NCBI GenBank assembly: GCA_963971305.1
Contig: OZ020303.1
Span: forward strand, 38,924,106-38,988,105
DNA length: 64,000 bases
Direction of reading: 5' to 3'
Source of the DNA: Arcuatula senhousia
Taxonomy: Eukaryota; Mollusca; Bivalvia; Mytilida; Mytilidae
The position numbers and the translations under genes are program-made. Each line of letters begins with the position of its first letter. The first letter of the stretch is position 1. The notes under the pieces are model-generated. The model made no database searches, was not told the origin of the DNA, and saw only the letters and a program-made list of their open reading frames with translations. Below are positions 32,901 through 44,770 of the stretch, piece after piece.

Positions 32901-35900
32901 TTGTCTCTTTACAATGATCCCGTAACAATATTTCTTTGCTTTCGTAAGGACCATACATGAACAGAACAAAATGGCCGTCGGCAGAGAACGATTTCTTCTA
33001 CCCAAACGGGACAGGACGGAGACAGAGTCTACTTCCAATTCAAGTCGACAGATCTCTTTACAAAGCCAAAGTGTCCTGTATAACAGAAATTACGTACTTT
33101 TTCGTAGTTCAGAACAACATGTCCCTGAATGTAAACTGTAAGATTTATTTTTAAACTAAGAACAGAAAGCGCACTGAATCAGGATTATATGATACCAAAT
33201 TGTTAAGAGGACCATGATCAGTAAAATTTACCAGAAACTTCGGTGTTTTTATATGCTCTGGTAATAGTCTCAAAATAAAATATTTTACTGCAGTTAGGTA
33301 TTTGTCTTCCCACAATGTGGAATTTTCATATTTCCGATGTATAGCTACTAGTAAATGTTCAAGTTTGTCTGAATTTCGCTAAGATTGATATTTCCACGAT
33401 CGACAATATTGTACAGTAACCTGATTCAACTACTTGACATGCTTGTAACAATCTTTTTTTTGGTCCAGTGTTCCCTGGTGTACCTTCATTTCGGAATTTC
33501 GATGGAATTTTTAACGACGGAGAAACCAAAACGATCACATGTGAAAGCAGAGGAAGTCTTCCCGCCGCCAATATCACGTGGTTCATCAACGATGTACCTC
33601 AGCTTGGCGCCGACACGAGAGCTTACAAGGACCAGGATGATACATACTACGTCACAAGTTCTCTGAAAAAACGGTTTGACAAGACAATGGATGGACAAAA
33701 TTTTACATGCAGGGCTATGAATGTAGTACTTCAGAGACAGGGCAGATCTCCAGTTGAAGCTAAGGTCGTATTGAGAGCAGCATGTAAGAAAAAGTTTTGT
33801 GCTTACTAGCTAATGTTGTTAATTTTTAATTTCTTTGATCATATATAGAAACACAAGACATATTTTAAAATCGTTTTATTATTCAGGCTTACAGTCTATT
33901 CTGTCAACCTGTTTCTCTAGATAGAACATATTGTATAAATGCCAGACCAAAACTCATTGTTACTTATTCCAAATTAAAACATCTTACACCAAAAGTTTTT
34001 AAACACAAATCTTTTTAAAAAATATATTTTTTGTGATTTTCTAGTTCCTGATTTTCAGGGGGAAACGAAAACTTTCTACCATACACATTATAATAACGAT
34101 AAAAGGTCTTTCATTTGCACTTTAGGATTGGGCTTGAATCATATGTACTAGTTTAATTTCAGGACCAATTGCAAAACAGCGAGCAGCGACCACTGGTCGC
34201 ATTGAAGGCTGCTGGTTGTTTTACATTGTGTTTTTTTTTAAATTGTCGTTTATATTGTAGGTTTGCGTACCCTTATTCCTCATCTCATTATCTTTTATCT
34301 AATTAAAAAAAACTGTTTGTATTAATTTATGCAAAATATAAATCACTGTATTTCAAAGCAAGTACTGTTCTATTTTAGATATGCCAGTTTTGCATGCAAT
34401 CAATGGAAGTTTGGATATATATGAACATCAACCACTGAACTTAGAATGCCATGTTGACGCTAGACCAATGTCAACAAAAAACGAAGTTTTCTGGTTAAAA
34501 AATGGAGTGATAGTTTTAAAAGATACAAGAATCAAAACGAACTTTACAAGCAGTGATGGGAAGTTCGTTATGTCGATTCACGAAGTCAACAGGTATTGTT
34601 TATGGGTTTTAGATATTAAAAAAAGGGATATTAAGAGTAAATGAACATGGAACCATTGGACATATGAATTGTAAACTCCAAACATCGGAAATCCACGCTT
34701 CAAAAAAGTGTTGAAATGCATTTAACCAAATAACCAGTTACATCTTGTATATAGAGCCTGCTTTAAAAATGTTTCATAAGTTTAAAATTTAACCTCTGAC
34801 TCTAATTTGTTCAGGCGGGTGTGTTTCTTTATTGCTCAATGTACTAAAAAAGGTAGTTTATATCTTCTATAGAGAATGTACCTGTCTACCTTCCTAGTTA
34901 TACAAATTCTGTATAGAACTAGCAATATCAATGCAAATAGTTTTTCCTGACAAGATTTCACCAGCAAGCATTAATAATTTGATTCTTTTTGCAGGTTTGA
35001 CATCGGACAATATCAGTGCCAGGCTTCAAATGCTCTTGGTATTGCCAGAAGTAGCCCGCCACTCTATTTAAACGTCTTGTGTAAGTACCTTCAGGCGTAT
35101 TTGTTCCTTAAATTTCAAAAATCGACTGACACTTTCTTTTGAAAATCCACATTATTATTGGATTAATATCTTCTGATTGACGCAAACATAAAAAGTTCTC
35201 GTTATAAGCATTTCTTGGAACATTCTTGCCTAGCTGTTCTCGCCATGTTCCTGGTTGACTCGCTTGTTACAAAGCCATCTTTTTGGTTCTTTACAGATCG
35301 CCCAGTTTGTTTGACGTCGTCGATTGAAAAAGTAGCTGCGTCCATTGGTCAGACTGTGACCTTGACCTGCCGAGTTACAGCTAATCCAACAAATGTTACA
35401 GTGACATGGAGATATAAAACTAGACAGTCAATTATTAAGGACAACCAACCTACTTTTACTGATCCTGGAGTTGATAAGACGGCAACCAGTTCCATACAAT
35501 TACCGATAAGGTCTGTAAAAAAATGCTGACTGTAGAAAAAAATGAACATGGTATCACATTTCGAACAAAAACAGTTTAAAAAAACTTGGACCAATAAATA
35601 GGGAATCAGTATATTTTTTGCCTCTTCCCGATTGAGACATCATAACACCATAATCAGTTCCTTCCACTTTCCACCCTTCACCCTTTGCTACACGAAGGAC
35701 TTATACCAGTGGAAAACAATATAAATGTTCTGTGATGTTAATGTTGCCTGCTTGAAAATTGTTGGTCATTATTGGTAATAACACTTTTAAGGTACAAACA
35801 GTTAAATTATTTATGTTTAGGTTAGATAGAGACTACACTGACGTTGAATGTATAGCATCAAACAGCGTTGGAACAATTATGCAGCCATGTCTTTATATGA

Positions 35901-37096
35901 TTGTTAAACCGGGTAAGTAGATTTTACTTTGTATTTCAGCTTTAGAAAATACTTTTATACATAACATGAATAAAGAGCTTTCAAATTGATACATCCAGAA
36001 TTTCAAAAATAACCCTCATTACAGTCGTCCCTTAAACGCAATAGACTTTTACTCATTTATTATTTTGGCTTTTTTAATTTAAGCTACACATTCATTAATT
36101 TGTTACATGTGTTTTTCGGCCGTTGACAAAAAGGTTTTATCCTGTAGAATACATAGTACCTTCTTAATTCTTTCAGGTCCACCAGAGATTCCAAGAAGTT
36201 GCAACATGACATTAGTAGACACAGACAAATTGGACATTCGTTGTGCTGCCGGCTTCAGTGGTGGTGGTAACCAATATTTTATTCTGCAGAAAATTGACGG
36301 CAAATCATTTGTTACTATAAATACAAATGACGTAGAACCAAAGTTCAACGTCAGTGACCTCATACCTGCCACGAACTACACTTATCGGGTCTGTTCGACT
36401 TCAGATTCATATGAAGGAACTGTTAGCTGTGCAAATACATTATCTATGAGCACGGCAACTGGAACAGGTAAATCTTTCTAACCTTGTGGAGGTTTCTTTG
36501 TGTTTTTTTTTAATCGTGTTTTATGCAAAACTCTTGTTTTTTTGTGTTTTTTTTCTTCAAAGTGTTCTGAAAGAAGCAGAGGTACCAATGGGGTATACTA
36601 GCATTAAACAGTATAAGTCATCTTTGTTAGTTTTAACATATCTGGACTGCAACACTGATACATTTTTCTTGATACATTTTGACTTAAAATTAAGAATAAA
36701 GAACCTTTTGAACTTTAAATTTTATCCTCAGACACTTTACTTAAGAATGCATGCCAAGATTTTGCTGTTTATTTTCTTTTGAAAGCACGAATTAAGACAT
36801 CTTCACTAACCAAGGGTTTCGATCCACTATCTCTCCTCCTCAAGATAGATAAGTGTTAGCGGATCGCAACCTTTGGCCTTCAAAGATGAAATTATGACTG
36901 ATATGTAATAATGGTGTGAAAAAAAACCTGCCTTTTATTCTTAATGTATATTTTAGGTACTAGTTACAACGAACCAGTTGCGGCTGCCAGCACACAGGAT
37001 ACAACGCTATATATAGTCGGAGGGTGTATTGGATTTGTGTTTCTGGTTTTATTGACTGTTATTGTAGCAATGTGTATAATTAAAAGACGTCAACAG
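29973..37096 (+). CDS. Ig-superfamily receptor: 5 Ig, 1 FN3, membrane helix (shared part)
   Basis: Type I cell-surface protein. Exons joined in phase: 29973-29975 (ATG only, tentative), 30542-30908, 32443-32568, 32949-33137, 33469-33783, 34379-34592, 34995-35080, 35297-35510, 35821-35912, 36177-36467, 36957-37096. This gives 679 residues. Residues 1-22 are a hydrophobic signal peptide ending PSLA. Ig1 is V-like (VTLDC...DDGTYRC). Ig2 is CD80-like C2 (LKCEADGGKPPP); Ig3 (ITCES...NFTCRA), Ig4 (LECHV...YQCQASNALG) and Ig5 (LTCRV...VECIASNSVG) follow. One FN3 domain covers about 536-630, then a membrane helix at about 648-671 (LYIVGGCIGFVFLVLLTVIV) and basic KRRQQ. Phase-1 introns bound each domain. 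The layout matches the Sidestep/nephrin-type adhesion class. Ligand and tissue are unknown. Confidence 0.88.
30923..31127. mobile_element. Nested MITE with GGCGGATCCAG core termini
   Basis: Outer inverted repeats AGGGACTTGACTA (30923-30935) and TAGTCAAGTCCCT (31115-31127) enclose inner inverted repeats GGCGGATCCAG (30955) and CTGGATCCGCC (to 31107), with G- and C-runs inside. A second GGATCCGCC-type element is at 55391-55555. It lies in the intron after the Ig1 exon. Confidence 0.75.
31515..31690. mobile_element. Fold-back element in the receptor gene's intron
   Basis: Arms of about 80 bases (left with TTATGGAATTTCTAACATCT, right its inverse AGAAATTCCATAATC) flank a short centre near CGCTCGGCAAGCCTCGCC. 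The outermost words TTCTACAAC and GTTGTAGAA also pair. No ORF is present. Confidence 0.8.
32150..32352 (+). repeat. Dispersed repeat in the same intron
   Basis: ATGCATACCAAGTTTCATCA is followed by a terminus CCCGCTCTGCTTCGCGGGCG and GAGACAAAAA. It belongs with the 21660, 27120 and 59140 repeats. Confidence 0.6.
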
Positions 37097-37453
37097 GTTT
37101 GTAAAGTTTCTGAGCCAAGTAGAAACACTGAGATCATCTTGGAGCCAATCAAAGCACGTGAGAGCACGAATACACCACCACGTGAAAGCACGATTGCACG
37201 AGCAAAGAACGTCGAAATGCCTGATGCTAAAAGCATTTCTTCCATAGTTGACTGCATGATTGAAAATAATTTGTATAACAGCACGCATGCAATTCTTCCA
37301 CAAGACGTGGATAGCGAAACTTCCACAAGTGATGCATCTGCCAAATTTGTCCATTTCAATTACAATATCACATTGCATGGTTATGAGCCTACAAAGACTA
37401 TAAGAAAATCTAGAAAAATCAAAAGAAAGTTGAGAAAAGAATACAATGCATAG
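36957..37453 (+). CDS. Receptor tail A: read-through of the membrane exon
   Basis: If the donor at 37097 (CAG|GTTTGT) is not used, the frame stays open for 118 more codons to TAG at 37451-37453, giving a 797-residue isoform. The tail is Ser/Thr- and Lys-rich, has two RESTxxPPREST-like repeats, possible Tyr sites (NNLYNST, HGYEP) and a very basic end (RKSRKIKRKLRKEYNA). The length of the open frame argues that it is really coding. No known signalling motif is certain. Confidence 0.75.
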
Positions 37454-37516
37454 ATTTTCCTCTTGTTTGAGAACATGGTGAAGTCTATTTTTAGTCTTTT
37501 AATTTATTCATTACAG

Positions 37517-37654
37517 AAATCAGAAGCTCATTTGAACAATACTAGTATTAGCCCAGATGTTGTCATCAGATCAAGAAATAAAACTGAAATATTTGAAAAA
37601 GAGATAGAAAAAGGTGACAATATCTTAACAGCAAAGAAATTAAACATTGAATAA
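37517..37654 (+). CDS. Receptor tail B: short alternative last exon
   Basis: A good acceptor (TTCATTACAG) precedes a 45-codon phase-0 frame (KSEAHLNN...TAKKLNIE, stop 37652-37654) that can follow residue 679 directly. A polyadenylation-like AATAAA overlaps the stop. This would give a 724-residue isoform with a short charged tail. Without transcripts its use is unproven. Confidence 0.5.
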   Translation, partial: KSEAHLNNTSISPDVVIRSRNKTEIFEKEIEKGDNILTAKKLNIE

Positions 37655-38026
37655 ACATTTTTATTTTTTGTAACTTGTCTTGTTGTGTTTCTCTCTTGGA
37701 ATGGTATATCTTTCTTTTTGTGCATGATGTACTCTACTTAGAGATCACAGCTGTTTTCTGGACTTATATTATTTTCAGTTTGATTATTTGACCTGTGTTT
37801 AAGAATGAAAAAGACAATGGTAAATAGTTGTTTATTTCATTTTATCTATATATTTACAAAGTATATCTGTATCATTTGTATATCATATATTTAAAATTAT
37901 GTTCATTTTCATTTACTTTATTGTAATTTATTATTAAAACCTGTATAATTAAACTGTTCTTTGTTATTAGAAATTTATTTGATTAAAGATATTATTTATA
38001 CTTTACTTTACTCGAATGTTTTTCAG

Positions 38027-39634
38027 TCACCAGACAATATTGAGAATATATATATGGATGGTGAGTTTGTACTGATTTACATGTTAATTGACTAAATTTA
38101 TACATTTCCTTTACTATACAGATGCTATCTTATGATTTAAATGTTTATTTTATGCCTCAATATAATTTTTTTTTTAGTATTACCAAATCTTTTGAAAGTT
38201 TTTTTAAAAAACATGGTCGGCTTACAATGTAAATTCTAATTGAAAATTTATACCATTTTATTTTAGACATAGCTTTAACAGTGCGACTTTTTTTTATCTA
38301 ATACGTAAATTCTAACCATCTTTTCAGTTGCTGACCACCACGGAGACCCCCGTACTTATCATATTGGTGACAAAGACATCAAGCATGAGAGTATGTTACC
38401 GACAAAATTAGAGGAAGAAGACCATCATCACCACCATCACCATGACAGTCACCACCATAGTCACCATTCTGGTGATAGACACGGTGACTCCCACCATGGT
38501 AATCTGGAAGAGATGGGTCCTGCAACGCACCTCAAGCTTAATGAAGTAGCGACTCAAAGCAGAAACACCTTCGAGAGAAAAGAATCCAGATTTGGAAACA
38601 CATTTGAAAGACGGGATTTGGACCGCCGTGACGTCAAGTGGGAGATCAACGAGGTCGATGACATCTATGCCATATCAACCAAGCATAGAAATTACAAAGA
38701 TCACTATGAGAGCACTGCTTCACTGGACAATAAATCACCAGCTCCCCTAAGTGCAAGTCGTCTAACCCTTACTAGTTCAAGCAGTAATGGGCTGTGTTAC
38801 AGTGAAAGCGATATTCAGAAAGCGTTAGATATGTCTTCTGATTCTAAGGAGTTATCCGTTGTGACCAATTCGATTCAAAGATCTTCATCCCTTGGTAAAA
38901 TTGATAATCTGCAAGACCACCCTTGTACGTTCGAATCAACAACAAGAGAGTATGAGGAACACAAAAGCCACCAAAAGTCATCTCCGATCTCAATTTTAAA
39001 ACATGGATCAGAGGGAAAGAGTGATATTTATGATGCCATTACAGATTCAAATGCCAGTGATCATCATGAAACTGGTTCTTCCCCAGAACAGATGAGGGAG
39101 GAAAGCAATAACAGAAAAGAATCGCTAGATAGTCCAAAGAAAATTGAGCATCATGAAGATGAGGACAAAGACGAGTCCGATGAATTTGTTTATATATTTG
39201 ACGACGAAGAAGAGATAAACCACACACACGATTTTCAAGACAAGGTATTCGTTAACACACAAACGACGAAGTACAACAATGTGGAAGAAGAAAACACCGA
39301 CGACGACTCGAAGCTAAAACGTAGACGAAGCTACCATAAAGCCATAAAGTCGGATCTTAGGAATTCGAAGAATGTAAAGTTTAAAATTGAAGATAAAGAA
39401 AACGTTGATGAAAACATTCAACAAAGTCAAAAAGTTGACAATAATCCCAACTATGACAACCCTAAAGCATTAAATGCTTCTCACCAAGAAAAGATCTCCA
39501 AAAATTACTACAAAGATGAAAAGGACAGTGTTAACAACAATTTTAACAAGCAAGAAGAGCCTAAACATTACAGAAGTAAGGATTTGACCGAAACGGACTT
39601 AGTACCAGCGGCAAATATTACAGCTTATTTCTAA
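38027..39634 (+). CDS. Receptor tail C: 34-nt exon plus long His-rich last exon
   Basis: Exon 38027-38060 (SPDNIENIYMD, donor GTGAGT) joins 38328-39634 through codon G|TT. Phase 0 at 38027 fits the membrane exon ending at 37096, giving an isoform of about 1125 residues with a 446-residue tail. The tail has a cluster of His (EEEDHHHHHHHDSHHHSHHS), many Ser/Thr and acidic stretches (DEDKDESDEF, FDDEEE), Tyr sites (ENIYMD, NPNYDNP) and the C-terminus NITAYF. Poly-His could bind divalent metal; this is inference. It might be a separate gene lacking its own start, but the phase match favours one locus. Confidence 0.7.
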
Positions 39635-39870
39635 TAACAGGTTTGAGTGCTTATTTTGAAACCGGTTCGAAGAGTGGATGGCCAACACAATAAATAACAT
39701 TTTTAACAAGCAGAAGAACCAAGCATGTGACGGATACTGACTTGGTACCAGCAACGAACATTAGAACGTCTTCCTAAATTTATCCGAATGTATACAGTTA
39801 AAACTTATCATTTCAAGCCTTTTGCTCATTTTGAGTACCGGTCCGAAGAGTTGATAGAGAAGTAAAAATC
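39530..39870 (+). repeat. Degenerate tandem duplication of the tail-C 3' end
   Basis: Words around the last codons and stop (TTTTAACAAGCAAGAAGA, GACTTAGTACCAGC, then ACCGGTTCGAAGAGT) recur about 170 bp downstream (TTTTAACAAGCAGAAGAA, GACTTGGTACCAGC, ACCGGTCCGAAGAGT). The second copy lies after the stop and its frame is not continuous with the gene, so it is probably 3' UTR. Confidence 0.7.
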
Positions 39871-40496
39871 TGAAGCCATCAACAAACGTCGAATGTTATG
39901 ATGATGATAATGTTTATATTTATATATATTTTTCATTTTTTGTTGAAACAGAAGCAATATTGTTGTCAAAAAGGAAGAATATTGGTAATGCAATTTCATT
40001 GTAGTGTTTTTTCTTGCATCAGTTTACAAGAATAGTTTTGTAAATACATTTTGCACATTACCTGTTAATTGTTCATTAAAAAGCTAAATTCAGGGGGGGG
40101 GTCACTCCTCTGTCTAAAAAATGATAATCAAAAGTCTTAACAAATAATAATAAATATAACTACATATGACCTCCTCTATAAATAATTTGTTACTGAAATG
40201 TTCTCAAAATGCAGGATGTTGAAACATTTGTGTGTTGTCAGTGTAATTTTTGAATTATTTCATTTTTTGCTTCATTTTACATATTTCATCTGCTATCACC
40301 TAACGTGTAGACATAAATATTGATTCAGGTTCTTAAACCTTAAATATACATCTTAATTTAAAAATTCTATTAAATTCTTTTACATTCTGTAAAAACTAGA
40401 ATACAATAGAATGACTAAAATGTACTTCAAAAATAAAATAGAGCATGAATAATAATACTAATTATAATGTATGTTTGTTCTTTTGCCTCTAAAATG
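39871..40496. other. Spacer between convergent gene ends
   Basis: The receptor gene (plus) and the transporter gene (minus) converge here. AT-rich, with probable 3' UTRs of both; no further gene or repeat recognised. Confidence 0.45.
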
Positions 40497-43400
40497 TTAA
40501 CTTTGGTTGTGATATGGAATCCTAGGGTTCTGTGGTTCTGGTGGTAATCCTCTAAAAGATCTCAGCAGTGCACTAGCGGAGTAATAGATTCCTACTCCAC
40601 AGCAGCCAAGCCCTAATACTATAATAAAAACGTCAAAAACTTTCTCGTACCATCGCATATGTTTACCTTTAAGGTACAAATGAAAATAGCACGGCCAAAT
40701 CAGAGATAACATTGTTCCTGTAAAACTTCCTATTAAACCCATTAATATTGAGAAATGGGGTAAAAATATTGCCATCAGCATTGTGCTGATGACTACAAGA
40801 GTTCGCAGAAATACCGCCCATACTTTCAGCCTTTTCTCGTAATCGATACATTTTGGGAAAAATGTTTCTGGACGACCTTTGAAGAACGATTCGGTTAGTA
40901 GCTCTACGCTGGCAAAATATGGTAGAGGATAAGAAAGTAAAGCTTTTAGTACGAGAAACGCGTTAACAGATATACGAAAAATTCTTGGTAGATTGTTTGT
41001 AATGAATTCATTGGTGTCAGTACCAAAGGTTAGAAATCCTATATAAGCAAACAAAGCTTTGAAGATAGCTGCAGCGATGTGTGTCCAGTGCATCATACAA
41101 TTAAACTTCTGTCTATTGATCATGCTGCCCTCTAGCGTGGGAACGAATATTTGAGATGTATAACTAAAAACTACTACTCCCAGCGAAATGGGAAAGGTCC
41201 ATATATTAATTTTTACTTGCACTTCCGACCATTTCCATTCGTTGACTTTCGAAAAGCAGAAAATTAAAATTATAGCATTGATAACCAAATGAGCCACTGT
41301 GCACCAAAAGCTTAACCACGACACACTTTTAATTGTCTGCAGGAATGCACATGGCAGAAGCATGGCTGTGCATATCATTATCCAGGAAGACAGATCTAAC
41401 GGACTTTCATTTTTTGGAAAACATCCTATAAGCAGATCTCCACATAATAGTACATACAATATACACGTCATTAAAAGTTCGATCATTTGAGCTACATTTA
41501 CTATTCGTCCACCAAAACGAGGCCCGAAAACAACGTCTGCAAGTTCTACGTATGAGTTGTACTTGCGCATGTTCTGTCCATATTGATCTTCTTCGTAGAG
41601 ACATTCTACAAGAATTTTTCCTGTGTGGCAACATATGTAGGCAACGAGTACTATTGCCAATAATGTCCAGTACCCTCCTTGGAGTACGGCATAAGGGAAG
41701 CTGACCACAAACATTCCCTGAAACAAGAGACAATTAATAGCATGATATTAGTCAGCTACCAGGTCAAGATCAAATTAATAAATCTTTTCCGAAAGTCCAC
41801 TTTTAGGTTCTTTTAAAATAAACAAATGTTATTTCCCTGTACTTCACTTTGTCGATATGTTCTGTGCTATTTGGATATGCAGTATGGGTTCCCTCGTCAG
41901 CAGGATTTGAATAAAATATAAGAAGGTCGCAATCATATCTGAAGAAATTGACTATGGTTCAGAATGTTCGAAAAAGGTAGCCAAGTTACCGACCAAGTGC
42001 AGTTTGAAGAAAGCATTTTTCGGTTATATCATGCAATTTTAAAATGATTTCTCTAACTTTTTTGAAGTATCTAGCTTGCATTACTAGTTTGATTATAGCG
42101 TAAAAATGTTAAACTATGTAAACATAAAAATAGAGCAAAGAGATCAGGAATAAATAAAGCAGCACCAATGTGTGGAAGTGACACAAGAAATGGTCTAGAA
42201 CTATGACTGGTACGGATAATGAACGGTAACTCCAACACTGAGTACAGAGTGCACTGTTCCAAAGTGAGGGTTAATAAAAACGTTCATTATGCTGAATGTA
42301 CACATTTCGAGGAGTTACTTTTCGTCAGCAGCATTTGAATTAACGTAATTTGTAGATAGCAAGCCAAATGCAAATAATCGTACCTGCAATACAAGGAAAG
42401 GACCTTTGTATGTTTGAAACCTAATTATCTGAAAATGTATAACTTCATGATAAAAGTTTAAACTCGTGTAAAAAATCATTGGCAGATGGGTAGCAGAGAC
42501 CTAGTATCAAAAACGCATCAAACACAAATTCAAGTGTCACTCCCGTACTCATATATACAGAAAGCATGCACAATCCCTGGAATCAGTGGATAAACCATAT
42601 TGATAGGAGCAAGCATAGCTTTGTATTGTGTCATATTAGCCGGTGCGTTTACGGCCGCAATTGACGAAGGCATACTCAATATACATGTATTGAAAAATGC
42701 TAAATTGACAAAGCGTGCCTTTATTGCTAAAAAAACTTTTAACTTTTTTTTTATACAAATGAATAAAAAATAATATGATTAAAAAGAGGATGACGAAGAT
42801 TTCTCTGGTTCAGCGTTTGCTTAATTCATGGTTTCAAATGCCATTATAACTGTTAGAAATCAATTTTACCTTATAAATGTTTTATTATGGGATAATGTTA
42901 AGTGGACATTTATGTCATTTTAAGAAAACCTATAAACAGCAATCGTCCATATTGTCCAGGGATTTAGAGAAAAAATGCGTCTGTATTATGCTTTTAGTAT
43001 ATGCAAGACAAGCTTTGAATAATTAAAGACATTTTATCAATGTTCAAGGATGTTCTGTATTAGTCAAGTAACATGGAAGAGCACACAATTCAATTGATAG
43101 GAGTTATGCTTACAATGAAACGCAGCATATTGGGTGATAAGGGGTTTTGATCTGTTAGCAGAATTAATATATTCGAAATAAGATAGACAAATTTATCAGT
43201 TCTCTTTTGAAATTTCTTAATTGTAAAAACATTAAATGAAACTGCCAGAAAGCGGTTATCTTGGTTAGGTACTATAAGATATTTTCAGTGTTATGACTAT
43301 GTATTTCTGTTGTTGTTTTTTTTTATCTGATCTAAGTATTTTTGTTAGACCGTCTCAGATGGGCCATTTTAAAACGCCTAAAACAAAATTTCAAAAGTTT

Positions 43401-43743
43401 GTACAGCATTTTGTTGTTTTGTTTCACTCTAGTACAAAATACAACCTATAAATATGTATATAGTTACCTGTATCGCATTAGTAATGTTCCATCCCGCTTG
43501 CCACTCGTTGATTTTGTACCGCTTGCCATCATCTTCCAGCTTTTCGATGATGTCCCCATTTGGCTCCTTGGGCACATCATACTCTAACATTTCGTACTCC
43601 AGTTCATCGCTGGACAGAATAGATCGTTTGTCCTCGGCTGTCGCTCCGTATGCCGGAAAGAAGGACCTTGCAAACCTAAAGCTGCTGGAAAGCATTCTTG
43701 CGGCAACCACTGTAAAACAGATAATAGATCTAGAGACAGACAT
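40497..43743 (-). CDS. SLC32A1: Vesicular GABA/glycine transporter (VGAT/VIAAT)
   Basis: Loads GABA and glycine into synaptic vesicles in exchange for protons. Two coding exons, 43743-43468 (92 codons, ATG at 43743) and 41717-40497 (406 codons plus TAA), join in phase 0 across a 1750-bp intron and give 498 residues; mammalian VGAT is about 525. The first exon is the acidic cytosolic N-terminus, ending WQAGWNITNAIQ. The second starts GMFVVSFPYAVLQGGYW and continues with family-specific words (CCHTGKILVECLYEE, NVAQMIELLMTCILYV, FSYTSQIFVPTLEG, MMHWTHIAA, KALLSYPLP, LPHFSILMGLIGS). Nine to ten membrane helices are evident, as in the AAAP superfamily. The intron right after NAIQ agrees with my memory that human SLC32A1 also has two exons. 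It marks inhibitory neurons. The frame is intact. Confidence 0.96.
41718..43467. other. VGAT intron
   Basis: 1750 bp, donor GTAACT, acceptor TTGTTTCAG. AT-rich; no further exon, RNA gene or complete mobile element recognised. Confidence 0.6.
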
Positions 43744-43789
43744 ATTTTAATGAAGACGCAACTAAACCCCGAGGACCAAATAAAGGGGG

Positions 43790-44020
43790 TCCTGATCACG
43801 AATCACGGAGAATAAAAAATGCAAATAACGAAACACGGAAATATGGCTAAATTTTTGTTCACGGATAAAAGTTTGACTGTGTATTACTGTAAAGCATGCC
43901 TAAAACGAATCACGGACGAGAACGGTTTACGTGCAATATCCAATCACGATGCACGGAAAATATTTCAACAAATCACAATTCACGGAAAATGAAAATTGCC
44001 AATAATGGAGAACGAAATAA
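43790..44020. repeat. Degenerate short repeat 'CACGGA'
   Basis: The word CACGGA (often AATCACGGA or TTCACGGA) recurs about seven times at irregular spacing just upstream of the VGAT start codon. It may be a dispersed-repeat fragment rather than a regulatory array. Confidence 0.5.
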
Positions 44021-44770
44021 ACCCATCGGTCCCCTCAATAAAGATTTAATTTGAGTTAAAACAAAATAAATCAAAATCAATTGTGGGTGTGTTTCTGTAA
44101 AAAAAGACCATAAGAGTACGCAAACATAAACAAACATCCCGTAAGAACAAAAATAAACAAAGACACAATTACAAACATATTTAATCAAATAAAAGAGTCA
44201 CAAGACGTACTGAGAACATCAATTATCATTCATTTTGATTTTAATTTTTGGCAATTGTCGTTGTGCTATTTTTCATGCTCATGTAATTTATCAAATCACA
44301 ATTCTAGCATTTGTATATTTCAATTGGGGACATAAATTTCTAAAGTATTAATCAACAAAACTAACTTCATTCGAGGAAATTGAATGACTTTCGTCTTATT
44401 ATTGCATTAGGACGGATGCTCGTAACTCTTATTTAATTGCCTCTTACTTAACTAGCATGATTGCATCTAAAGGCAATCGCTGATTCCTGGAATTTCATTA
44501 AATCTAATTTGATTCTTCTTTACAGAAACCTATGAAACCTGTCTTTTTTTCTTCTTAAATCTGAGGTGTACATTTGAAGAAAAATTATTACATCCAACTA
44601 CCGGTACATTTGCGTTATGATCACCAACTTTGTTTTGTTAGCTTTTTCATTTCAAAATCGAATTAACTATAGTCCCTGGACCGAAGAGCAGAAGTGAGCT
44701 AGAAATGGAGTTCGCTGTACTCATCGGTATATCAGTAATATTTTTCTTGATTCATAAAGAAAAATATGTC
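44021..44770. other. Upstream of VGAT, nothing recognised
   Basis: AT-rich spacer. It may hold part of the VGAT promoter; no neuron-restrictive (RE1-like) site was confirmed by eye. Confidence 0.35.

Noticed and set aside
36783..36870. tRNA-like block with GGGTTTCGATCC in an intron
   Set aside because: A B-box-like word is present, but no matching A box, acceptor stem or anticodon arm could be folded.
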